A stretch of DNA of 64,000 nucleotides from Methylomicrobium lacus_A (GTDB taxonomy: Bacteria; Pseudomonadota; Gammaproteobacteria; Methylococcales; Methylomonadaceae), in contig NZ_CP169217.1 in assembly GCF_041897535.1 (NCBI RefSeq), positions 744,001 to 808,000 on the forward strand, in the 5' to 3' direction. The notes beneath the pieces were generated by a model, which saw only the letters and a program-made list of their open reading frames with translations, had not been told where the DNA came from and ran no database searches. The translations under genes and the position numbers were made by a program. Below, one piece after another: positions 26,693 to 35,471 of the stretch (its first letter is position 1; every line of letters starts with the position of its first letter).

Positions 26693-28753
26693 TTAACCCC
26701 TCTCGTGGTTTTCAGCTACCTTCACCCAGGCGCGAAGAATCTCCGCTACGCTCCATGCCTGAGCGATACAGCCGCGCGGGGTGAATGAGCCTTCGGCATC
26801 GAAAACTTCGCTGACGGAGCCGATGCAGGCTTCATGCAGATGTCTCGCCAATAATCGATCAAGAAAGTCGCGCGCGTCTTTTCGCTGTTCGGGATAAACG
26901 CGTAACCAGGCATCGATGTAGGGTCCCAGCAGCCAGGGCCAGACCGTGCCTTGATGATAAGAGGCATCGCGGGCGCGAAGGTCGCCATGGTAAACGGCTT
27001 TATAGTCTGGATGATCCGGGGATAATGTCCTCAGCCCCACCGGCGTCAACAGCCGATCTTTGATAATCTGAAATACGGAATGCCAATGCGCTTGATCCAA
27101 TACCGGATGGGATAACGATAGCGCGAACACTTGATTGGGCCGGCACGCCGGGTCGTTTTCACCGTTTTCACCGTCGACCACATCATACAGGTATCCTGTC
27201 CCAGCATTCCAAAACCGTTGATTGAAGCTAAGCCGGGTGACATCGGCGCGCTTTGCAATCTCGCTCACGTTTGGGCTTAAGTTTTCCTCCTGCATCCACT
27301 TTTGCATCAGGCGCAACGCGTTGTACCACAAGGCGTTGATTTCAACCGCTTTGCCGCGACGCGGGGTAACGACCCAATCGCCTAGTTTGGCATCCATCCA
27401 GGTCAACGCGTAACGCGGATCGCCCTGGACCAGCAGACCGTCGCCGGGATCGCAATGAATGCCGAAGCGGGTGCCCCGAATGTGATGGTCAATGATATCC
27501 AGCAGCTTGGGCAGCAATTCCTTGAGCAAACCCCGATCTCCGGTATATTCGAGATAACGCTCCAGCGCATGGAAAAACCAGAGTGTCGCATCGGCGGTGT
27601 AATACACGCCTTCGCTTTCACCTTCCGGGAACAAGTTGGGAATCAGGCCGTCACGCAGATGATGGGCAAAAGTACGCAGAATATGTCCCGCCTCCGTATA
27701 TCGCCCTGTCGTCAAAGTCAGGCCTTCGAGGCTGATCATGGTGTCCCGTCCCCAATCGGTAAACCAGTGATATCCGGCGATAATGGTGCGCACATCGCCG
27801 CCGGTTGCACAGATACGGGGCGTTTCGACAACCCGCTCGGTCGGCGCGATAATAAACTGATCGGCTGCCAGCACCAACTGCTTGGCCAAGCCTTTAGCCA
27901 ATTCCGGACGCGCCGCCGCCAGTAAACGTCGACGCCGTTCCAGTTCGGCCTGAAATGTTTCCGCGGGAGACAGCGCCATGGTGCTTTCCCGGTTTTCCGA
28001 AGAAGCGATCAAGGTGACATCTTTACCGGCCGCAAGATCAACACGAAAATAGCCGGGGCTCCATAGATTGCCCTGGGCTTCATAGCCTCTTTGTCCTTCT
28101 ATACGGTAAAGAATGTCGCTAAAGCGTTTGGTTTCAATCGTGAATGCCGGGTTCTCGCCATCGACGTAAAGCCGTAAGGGCGGAATTGAAAACCCATGAA
28201 TTTCAAGACGTCCGGCAGAGGCTTTAAGATCGTAGGAATCCATCGGAAACCCTTCGGCCAAAGAAGCCTCATGACGACGAAAATGCACGGCCAAGCGAAT
28301 CTTGAGCCGTACCGGCCCTGTGCCTGCAACCAGTCGGTAGCGCACAAGAACCGTATTGCTCATATAAGGCATCACGATCCATTTTTCAATCACATGGTTT
28401 GCCAGTTCATAGCGCCATACCGGCAAGCCGGATTCCAGGCGAAATTCGCGCAGACTGGACATGCCGTGTAGATCGAGCGCTCCGCCCGCCAACTCGATGC
28501 CGCCTATTTTCTGGCTGCTGCCATCGGGAAACCGAACCAACTCACTGAGTTGATTGAGCATCACGAAGCGGCCTCGAGGATCGGAAAGCGCGGCGGTTAA
28601 AAAGCTGTGGAAACGGCGGGTGGGCACGCCCGAGATCGTGCCGGACGCATAGCCGCCAAGACCGTTAGTGACCAACCATTCGCGTGTTAGCAACGCTTCC
28701 TGCTCGGCAAGATCCCCCGTCCAATGCGTTCGAATAACCATATCACTGTTCAT
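26693..28753 (-). CDS. Amylo-alpha-1,6-glucosidase (GH133-type glycogen debranching enzyme)
   Basis: A 686-residue protein with the GDE_N domain (about 15-280, starting WLVTNGLGGYASGTISG) and an (alpha/alpha)6 catalytic GDE_C domain (about 310-680). YHWFTDWGRDTMISLEGL (about 328-345) lies in the active-site region. Enzymes of this type cleave alpha-1,6 branch points in glucan. The ATG at 28753 overlaps the stop of the treZ-type gene by 11 bases, with AAGGAGAG in front, so it is coupled to it. A different debranching enzyme, GlgX, is in the same operon, which is unusual. Confidence 0.88.
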   Translation of the reverse strand: MNSDMVIRTHWTGDLAEQEALLTREWLVTNGLGGYASGTISGVPTRRFHSFLTAALSDPRGRFVMLNQLSELVRFPDGSSQKIGGIELAGGALDLHGMSSLREFRLESGLPVWRYELANHVIEKWIVMPYMSNTVLVRYRLVAGTGPVRLKIRLAVHFRRHEASLAEGFPMDSYDLKASAGRLEIHGFSIPPLRLYVDGENPAFTIETKRFSDILYRIEGQRGYEAQGNLWSPGYFRVDLAAGKDVTLIASSENRESTMALSPAETFQAELERRRRLLAAARPELAKGLAKQLVLAADQFIIAPTERVVETPRICATGGDVRTIIAGYHWFTDWGRDTMISLEGLTLTTGRYTEAGHILRTFAHHLRDGLIPNLFPEGESEGVYYTADATLWFFHALERYLEYTGDRGLLKELLPKLLDIIDHHIRGTRFGIHCDPGDGLLVQGDPRYALTWMDAKLGDWVVTPRRGKAVEINALWYNALRLMQKWMQEENLSPNVSEIAKRADVTRLSFNQRFWNAGTGYLYDVVDGENGENDPACRPNQVFALSLSHPVLDQAHWHSVFQIIKDRLLTPVGLRTLSPDHPDYKAVYHGDLRARDASYHQGTVWPWLLGPYIDAWLRVYPEQRKDARDFLDRLLARHLHEACIGSVSEVFDAEGSFTPRGCIAQAWSVAEILRAWVKVAENHERG

Positions 28754-30692
28754 GATCAACACTCTCCTTTGCCGGGTTAACAGGATGCAGTACAACGGCA
28801 GATTCGCCTTGAAGATACCAATTGCCTTGCAGGGGCCAGGGCGGCATGCCCATGCCCCCGTATCGAGGATCGTCGCTGAACCACATGGCATCCCAAACGC
28901 AGCCCTTCGGCGGAGCCAATAGCGGTTCCGGCGCCGGAACCAGATGAAGATCCCGGCTCAGGTTGACCAATAAAAGACGGTCGTCACCCGGATTTTCCCC
29001 GAAAAAACGTATCACCCAGGCATCCGGGCTTAACACGGCGCCATCGATACGGTGGCTTTGCCGGCTGACCTGAAACGCCGGATCATTGCGGCGCAGGCGT
29101 AACAAATCGCAGTGTAAGGCATAGGCTTCCTTATGCAGATTGCGTTCATTTAAGTTCAGTTTTGAATGGGTAAACGTTTGCGGGTCGCCCGGATCCGGCA
29201 GTCGGGCCTGCATTTCTGGCGTGGCCAAGGCACGAAATTGGGCCAGAGACTCAGCGCGTCCTCGCGCCACCCAATGGGCGATTTCAGCTTTATGGTCGGC
29301 AAAATAAAAGAACGGACTGGTGGCGGCGAACTCCTGGCCTTGAAACAACATAGGCGTCTGCGGAGCCAATAAAAACAGGGTTGTCAAAGCCCGGTAGCGG
29401 TTAGGGCTGGTCAATGCATGTACACGCTTACCACTGCCGGAATTGGCCAATTGATCGTGATTTTGGATGAAGTTGACGAACTTGGCCGGAAGCATGTCCA
29501 GCGCTGGAGTTCCGCGTGTATTATCTTGCCATGAGTACCATTGACCCTGATACAAAAAACCTCGCTTCAACGTAGATATAAATTCCTGAGCGACGCCCCG
29601 GTAATCGCTATAGTAAGCATCCGCGCGCCCTGTCATCGCTACCATCGCGGTATGGTGGAAATCATCGTTCCATAATGCGTCCAGGCCGAAGCCTCCGTGT
29701 TCTGGAGGTAAAAACAATGTTGCATCCTGCGGCTCATTCTCGCCGACAATAAAGGTCAGGCGCGGAGCCCCGGCGCTACGCACTGCCTGCACGATGGCGG
29801 CGATAATATGTTCAGCGGAGCTGTCATAAATTTGCTGAGTTGCATCGAGGCGTAGGCCGTCAAGGTGGAACTCTTGAATCCAATACGCGCTATTGGCGAG
29901 CACATACTCACGTACGGGGTCCGAGTTCGGCCCGTCAAAATTTAGCGGATCGCCCCAATCGCACCGGTAGCGAGTAGAAAAGTAATCGCTGGAGAATTTC
30001 CCCAGATAATTGCCATCCGGGCCCAAATGATTGAATACCACATCCAGAATGACGCCGAGACCCACGGCATGAGCCTGGTTAACGAAATAGCGAAATTCGT
30101 CCGGGGTTCCATAAAGCCGTGTCGGCGCGAACCAATTGACACCGTCGTAACCCCAGCCGTACCGGCCCGGAAAATCGGCCACCGGCATGATCTCCAACAC
30201 CGTCACGCCCAATGCGGCCAGCTCTGGCAGTTCTTTGGCCGCCGCGACCCAATTGCCTTCATCAGTAAACGTGCCGATATGCATCTCATAAATGACCTGG
30301 CCTTGGGCTTCGATTCCCGTCCAGGCCGTGTCCGTCCAGTCGAACGTTGAAGCATCGACCACTTGCGACGGTCCATGCGGACCCTGGGGTTGAAAACGCG
30401 AGGCGGGATCCGGGTACGGTTGCGGGTCATCATCCAGCAGGTAGCGGTACAAGCTTCCTACACAAGCCTCTTGCACCATGACCGAAAAATAACCGTTGCC
30501 TTCATTTTGCAATTCGATTTCAGCCGGCGGATGGGGAGGATCAATCGCTTCAGCCTGAGCATTCATGACCAGTCTCACTGTCTTTCTTTCAGGTGCCCAG
30601 ACCCGAAAATGCACGCCTTTTTCGGGCACTCGCTCCGCCCCAATAGGAAATCGGCGGCCATTGACTAATTCTGTAGTTATCTGTTCGCTCAT
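28743..30692 (-). CDS. treZ2: Malto-oligosyltrehalose trehalohydrolase-like GH13 protein (second TreZ)
   Basis: A 649-residue protein: an N-terminal CBM48/E-set domain (about 20-110) and a GH13_10-type barrel. Catalytic residues are likely Asp in GLRLDATQ (about 281), Glu in IVGENEPQ (about 318) and Asp in IQNHDQ (about 413). TreZ frees trehalose from the ends made by TreY. It differs from the other copy at 33637: GLRLDATQQIYD here against GLRVDAVHAILD, so substrate size or preference may differ. It lies 14 bases after treY and its stop overlaps the GH133 gene. Symbol is by homology; the '2' is mine. Confidence 0.8.
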   Translation of the reverse strand: MSEQITTELVNGRRFPIGAERVPEKGVHFRVWAPERKTVRLVMNAQAEAIDPPHPPAEIELQNEGNGYFSVMVQEACVGSLYRYLLDDDPQPYPDPASRFQPQGPHGPSQVVDASTFDWTDTAWTGIEAQGQVIYEMHIGTFTDEGNWVAAAKELPELAALGVTVLEIMPVADFPGRYGWGYDGVNWFAPTRLYGTPDEFRYFVNQAHAVGLGVILDVVFNHLGPDGNYLGKFSSDYFSTRYRCDWGDPLNFDGPNSDPVREYVLANSAYWIQEFHLDGLRLDATQQIYDSSAEHIIAAIVQAVRSAGAPRLTFIVGENEPQDATLFLPPEHGGFGLDALWNDDFHHTAMVAMTGRADAYYSDYRGVAQEFISTLKRGFLYQGQWYSWQDNTRGTPALDMLPAKFVNFIQNHDQLANSGSGKRVHALTSPNRYRALTTLFLLAPQTPMLFQGQEFAATSPFFYFADHKAEIAHWVARGRAESLAQFRALATPEMQARLPDPGDPQTFTHSKLNLNERNLHKEAYALHCDLLRLRRNDPAFQVSRQSHRIDGAVLSPDAWVIRFFGENPGDDRLLLVNLSRDLHLVPAPEPLLAPPKGCVWDAMWFSDDPRYGGMGMPPWPLQGNWYLQGESAVVLHPVNPAKESVDHEQ

Positions 30693-30706
30693 CTTTATTG
30701 CTCTCC

Positions 30707-33640
30707 TCAGTCTCCGGATGGCACGGTCTCACCGATAATCAACCCCACCGGAAATTCCGCCAGCACTTGAGCGACGGACATATGCCAACGAGACTGCTGC
30801 TTCTGAGGTTTCAGAACCTTCCCGGTAAAGACGCAGGTGTACTGCTTATCGGGCCGATGAAAAGGCAGTTCGACTGTTGTCGCCCCCCAAACCTTTTCTC
30901 CCAGAGGCAGCCTATCGGTGTTACCCAGCAGTTGCGCGAAGAAACGCGCCGCCAGCGTGATGGCGATACGGCCGCCGGCAATGCGCGCATAGGCGCACAG
31001 ATGAGCCGCATGTTCTCCCCTGACAGAAAGGGGCAAATAGCTTCCTTGCTGAAACACTTCCGGCCAGCGCTTCCGCAACGCCAGCGCCGAGCTAACGACC
31101 CACAGTTTGGCCCGGCCGTCTTCCAGTGTGTCGCACATGGCTCTTACCCCTGCAAGGCGTTCCTGTAATGTCTGTGCGGCAAGATTCTGCAAGGCAGCCA
31201 GCATGATCTTCCGGCTGCCGAAATCAACCGGGCGCCGGTTATCGGGATCCACCAAGCTGAAATCCCAACATTCGCAGCCTTGATATATATCCGGCACACC
31301 CGGCGCCGTGAGCTTGATCAATGTCTGCGACAGGCTGTTGAACATCCCGAGCCAGGCAATCCGCCGCTGCAAAGGCCGAAAATCGGTCATGAACACGCTC
31401 TCCGCCGGCGCATTGATCAGGGCAATCGCGAATGCGACGACCGCGTCTTCATAGGCTGTATTGGGGTTTATCCAGCTGGTATACACCTTGGCTTCGCGCA
31501 CCGCCTTGACCAGGTATTCCTGCAACCGGACGCCCAAACGCGCTATTTCATTGCCGTCCGGCTCGCCAGGCGGCCAGATGCCCAGCAAGGTCTGATAGAT
31601 GAAATATTCATCGTTGAGGGTCGGCACCCGCATGCCGTCCACGCTGCGTTTAAGACTTTGGTTGGCCCGGCTCCAGTGTCGTAGCGCCAATCGCCAGGCC
31701 GCCGGTATTTCAGACAGCACATTCAGGCGGGCGCGCATATCCTCGCTGCGTTTTGTGTCGTGAGAGGAAGTGGTCAACATCGAATGGGGTCGACGTTCCG
31801 CGCGCACCCGATTGGCCCGATGAAACGCGCTACGGGTCGCGCCGAATCGACGCGGATCGCCGCCCACTTCATTCAGCGACAGCAAGCGGTGGTAGATATA
31901 GGCGCTGGTGTCCTCCAGGCCTTTGGCCATCACCGGGCTGGTGAATTGCTGGAATTTCATCGAAAATACCAGCACCTGCTCGGCGTACACGGGCGATTTT
32001 CCATCTGCCGCGGCAAGGGTCAGCACCTCGCGCAAAAAATCGAAAATGCTGGGATCGGCTGTCGCGCTTCTGCGTTTAGCCGCTGCGGTTGCCTGTTCGA
32101 TGTTGCGGCGATCTTCCGGCGCCACCTCGCGGGCGCTGATGTAGCCACGGTAAACAGGGAAACAGGCAACGATCTCAGCCAATGCCGTAAGCAATCCGTT
32201 CAGCGTGTAATCGCAGGTCTGGCGGTCGGCTTCGGCGATTTTCGAGAGCAGGTTGGCCAACACATTCAGTTCCCCCGACAGCGCGGATTTCATGATCAGC
32301 TTCTTGGAGCGGTAGAGCAGATCGTCGAAGTTGACAGGCTCTCCGATGAAGCTTTTATACACGCGCTCCATACTTTTGGCGGCGCTGGTAGCCACAAACA
32401 GGCCGTTGAGTAGATTTGTGAATTCGTAACCCGTAGTCCCCTGCACCGGCCAGCTGCCGCGCAAATTCTCGTCTGCCGCCAGGATTTTTTCGACCACCAG
32501 ATAGGGCGCACGCCCGGCGCGGTTGCAGTGTTCGACCAGCCTGTAAAAATACGCTTCAGGATCGTACAAACCATCAGGATGATCAATACGCAGGCCATCC
32601 AGTTTGCCTTCCTGAACCAGCCGCAACACTAACCGATGGGTCGCATCGAAGACCTCGTCGTTTTCGATGCAGAGCCCGGCAAGATCGTTGATATCGAAAA
32701 ACCGCCGGTAATTAATCTCGTCCGAGGCCACCCGCCAGAACGCCAGCCGGTAAGCCTGCTTCTCGATCAAGTCGTGGAGCAGGTCGAAACTGGATGACTC
32801 CCCGGCCTTGCCGTTCAAGATGCGCAAGTTCTCTTCCAGAAACCGGGCAATGGCGGAGGATTGGGCAACGAGACCTGCAAGGTGCCGCTTATGCACTTCC
32901 TTGTCGCGCCTGCGTTCAAGCTGACGCTCAGACGATCCCTCATCCCGGGACGGCAGATTGTGGAACGCGGTGACCAGACTCTGATAGTCCATCAATAACT
33001 GGCTCCCCGCCCCCAAGCATGCGCTCAAGGCCTCCATCCGAAACGCCAGGATACACGGGTATTGCGCCGGGTCCACAGGAAAGTGATGCTCGAAGTAATA
33101 AATACCGAATTCCCCGCGCTCCGCATCGAAGCGTAGTTGCAATTCGGCATTTTCCAGCACCGCGCCGTAACGCTCACCCAACACCGGCAATAGCACCTTG
33201 CCGTGCAGTTTAGCCTTGCTCGGCGCCCAGTCAATATCGAAGAATCCGGCATGCGCGGCGGTCTGACCGTTTTCCAGCACGTCCAGCCACCAGGCATTAT
33301 CCCCGCCCAGCACGCCCATATGATTAGGCACCACATCCAGCACCTGCCCCATGCCGTGCCGGGCGAGCGTTTCGCAAAGCCGCTCAAATTCGTCGTCCGT
33401 GCCGATCTCGGGATTCAAGGCATTGTGATCGATGATGTCATAGCCGTGCCGACTACCCGGACGCGCCTTCAAATAGGGCGAAGCATACAGGTGGGAAATG
33501 CCCAGCGCGCTCAGATAGGGAACGATTTCGCGGGCCTGATTAAAAGTGAAATCGCCGTTGAATTGCAGCCGATAGGTGGACAAGGGAATGCGTGGCTCAA
33601 GATTCTGCGGTATACCTGTGTGCTGTGATTTATTTTTCAT
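30707..33640 (-). CDS. treY: Malto-oligosyltrehalose synthase
   Basis: A 977-residue GH13_26 protein starting with the characteristic PLSTYRLQF and GISHLYASPYLKARPGSRHGY motifs and then LDVVPNHMG; Asp in GLRIDHPDGLYDP (about residue 359) is the nucleophile. TreY turns the terminal alpha-1,4 bond of glucan into the alpha,alpha-1,1 bond of a trehalose unit. Family size is about 700-950, so this is long. The ATG at 33640 overlaps the stop of the upstream treZ by four bases and is preceded by GAGGAGG. It works between two TreZ-type genes. Confidence 0.93.
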   Translation of the reverse strand: MKNKSQHTGIPQNLEPRIPLSTYRLQFNGDFTFNQAREIVPYLSALGISHLYASPYLKARPGSRHGYDIIDHNALNPEIGTDDEFERLCETLARHGMGQVLDVVPNHMGVLGGDNAWWLDVLENGQTAAHAGFFDIDWAPSKAKLHGKVLLPVLGERYGAVLENAELQLRFDAERGEFGIYYFEHHFPVDPAQYPCILAFRMEALSACLGAGSQLLMDYQSLVTAFHNLPSRDEGSSERQLERRRDKEVHKRHLAGLVAQSSAIARFLEENLRILNGKAGESSSFDLLHDLIEKQAYRLAFWRVASDEINYRRFFDINDLAGLCIENDEVFDATHRLVLRLVQEGKLDGLRIDHPDGLYDPEAYFYRLVEHCNRAGRAPYLVVEKILAADENLRGSWPVQGTTGYEFTNLLNGLFVATSAAKSMERVYKSFIGEPVNFDDLLYRSKKLIMKSALSGELNVLANLLSKIAEADRQTCDYTLNGLLTALAEIVACFPVYRGYISAREVAPEDRRNIEQATAAAKRRSATADPSIFDFLREVLTLAAADGKSPVYAEQVLVFSMKFQQFTSPVMAKGLEDTSAYIYHRLLSLNEVGGDPRRFGATRSAFHRANRVRAERRPHSMLTTSSHDTKRSEDMRARLNVLSEIPAAWRLALRHWSRANQSLKRSVDGMRVPTLNDEYFIYQTLLGIWPPGEPDGNEIARLGVRLQEYLVKAVREAKVYTSWINPNTAYEDAVVAFAIALINAPAESVFMTDFRPLQRRIAWLGMFNSLSQTLIKLTAPGVPDIYQGCECWDFSLVDPDNRRPVDFGSRKIMLAALQNLAAQTLQERLAGVRAMCDTLEDGRAKLWVVSSALALRKRWPEVFQQGSYLPLSVRGEHAAHLCAYARIAGGRIAITLAARFFAQLLGNTDRLPLGEKVWGATTVELPFHRPDKQYTCVFTGKVLKPQKQQSRWHMSVAQVLAEFPVGLIIGETVPSGD

Positions 33641-35466
33641 GCCCGCGCCTCCTCTATGAACCAAGCGGCGCACCAGGGCGGCATGCCCCCGGCGGCGAAA
33701 GCTTCCGGTAGGTCGGCTTGGCTAAGAAAAAATGCCGTGCCGGCAACATGCAGGCTTCCTGCGACCGAACCCTCGCCCAGATTAGCCAATAGCATCAACC
33801 GGTCGCCGCCACTCAGATGCCAGCGCACAACCAAACCCGATTCTCCGACCCGTTCGAATTCTCCGCCGCCCATCGCCGGCAAGCGCGGCGTAATCTGCGT
33901 GCGCCGTAACGCCAATAAATTGCGGTAATATTCAAGGCTGGCCTTGTGCGGCGGCTCATCCAGGCAGCCCCAATTCAGCTTGCAACGATCAAATGTCGCC
34001 CGATCATTCGGATCTGGAATACGTGTGCGAGCGGCCGGATCTGCGAATTCACGGAAACTGGCGAATTCGCGGCGTCGCCCCTCGGTGGCCGCAGCGGCCA
34101 GTTCGCCGTGAAAATCGCAGAAAAACAGGAATGGCGTTGCCGCGGCAAATTCCTCGCCCATGAACAATAAGGGCGGCGACGGCGCCAGCAGCAACACCGC
34201 TAGTGCAACGTGCAGTGGTTTTGGTTGTGTAAGCAGGGCAATGCGCTCGCCGTAAGCGCGGTTTCCTATCTGGTCGTGCGTCTGGCAAAAATTAATGAAA
34301 GCGCCGGGCGGCAGGTGTCCGCTGGGTTCGCCGCGTAGCCGGCCATTGCGAAACATTGAAGGCTCGCCCTGAAAGGCAAAGCCCTCGGCCAGACAGCGCG
34401 CCAGATGCCGTGTCGGCTGATCGGCATAATCGGCGTAATAGCCGTCGACTTCGCCGGTCAGCAGCAGGTGCAGAGCATGATGAAAATCGTCGTTCCATTG
34501 GGCGACAAAGCCGCCTTGCTGCAAGTATCGCGCTTCATTGCCGTCATTCTCCAAAACCAGATGGATCTGCCGACTGCGTCCCGGCCCGGCCTGTACCGCC
34601 GCCGCCAGTTCTTCCAGTATGTTTGGGCGGCTATTGTCTAAAATGGCGTGCACGGCGTCGACCCGCAGACCGTCGAAATGGTATTCCTCAAGCCAGTACA
34701 AGGCGTTGTGAATGTAAAAATCGCGCACGATACGGCTGTCCTTGCCGTCAAAATTGATCGCCGCTCCCCAAGGCGTGTGTTGGCGCGCGTTAAAGAACTG
34801 CGGCGCATAGAGATGGAGATAATTGCCGTCCGGCCCGAAATGGTTGTATACCACGTCGAGCAGCACCATCAATCCGCGCGCATGCGCCGCCTGCACCAGC
34901 GCCTTCAGTTCGTCCGGGGTGCCGTAACTGTGGTCGGGCGCAAACGGCAGCACGCCGTCGTAACCCCAGTTGCGCGTTCCCGGAAAATCCGCCAGCGGCA
35001 TCAGCTCAATGGCGGTGATACCTAATTCCACCAAGTAATCCAGACGCTGCATGGCGGACGCGAAGTTACCTGCGGCAGTGAACGCCCCCACATGCAGTTC
35101 ATAAATGACCGCTTCATGCCAGGAACGGCCATGCCAGCCATCGTCCCGCCAGGCGAAGGCCTCGGCGTCAACGACCTGGCTGGGACCATGTACGTCCAGG
35201 GGATTTGATCGCGAAGCCGGATCGGGGACCTTCTGGCCGCCATCTATCCGATAACGGTAAAGGGTTCCCTGCCCTGCCTGTCCTACCGGTGTTTCGCGCA
35301 GGAACCAGCCGTCCGGGAGCCGGTTCATCGGCAAAACGATTTCTTCACCCGCACGATTTTCCAGGCAAAGCTCGACCGTGCACGCCGTCGGCGCCCACAA
35401 ACGGAAGCGCACCTTGCCATCGGAAAGCAAACTCGCCCCAAATAGCATTTCATGCACCCGTTTCAT
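33637..35466 (-). CDS. treZ: Malto-oligosyltrehalose trehalohydrolase
   Basis: A 609-residue GH13_10 protein. The CBM48-like N-terminus is followed by the barrel with GLRVDAVHAILDN (Asp about 269), LVLENDGNEARYL (Glu about 306) and FCQTHDQIGNR (Asp about 397). The motif pattern is that of classic TreZ, which releases trehalose from the TreY product. The start at 35466 follows glgX by 5 bases and has a weak ribosome binding site; the reading frame extends further upstream into glgX without support. Stop overlaps treY by four bases. Confidence 0.92.
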   Translation of the reverse strand: MKRVHEMLFGASLLSDGKVRFRLWAPTACTVELCLENRAGEEIVLPMNRLPDGWFLRETPVGQAGQGTLYRYRIDGGQKVPDPASRSNPLDVHGPSQVVDAEAFAWRDDGWHGRSWHEAVIYELHVGAFTAAGNFASAMQRLDYLVELGITAIELMPLADFPGTRNWGYDGVLPFAPDHSYGTPDELKALVQAAHARGLMVLLDVVYNHFGPDGNYLHLYAPQFFNARQHTPWGAAINFDGKDSRIVRDFYIHNALYWLEEYHFDGLRVDAVHAILDNSRPNILEELAAAVQAGPGRSRQIHLVLENDGNEARYLQQGGFVAQWNDDFHHALHLLLTGEVDGYYADYADQPTRHLARCLAEGFAFQGEPSMFRNGRLRGEPSGHLPPGAFINFCQTHDQIGNRAYGERIALLTQPKPLHVALAVLLLAPSPPLLFMGEEFAAATPFLFFCDFHGELAAAATEGRRREFASFREFADPAARTRIPDPNDRATFDRCKLNWGCLDEPPHKASLEYYRNLLALRRTQITPRLPAMGGGEFERVGESGLVVRWHLSGGDRLMLLANLGEGSVAGSLHVAGTAFFLSQADLPEAFAAGGMPPWCAAWFIEEARA

Positions 35467-35471
35467 ATCGT

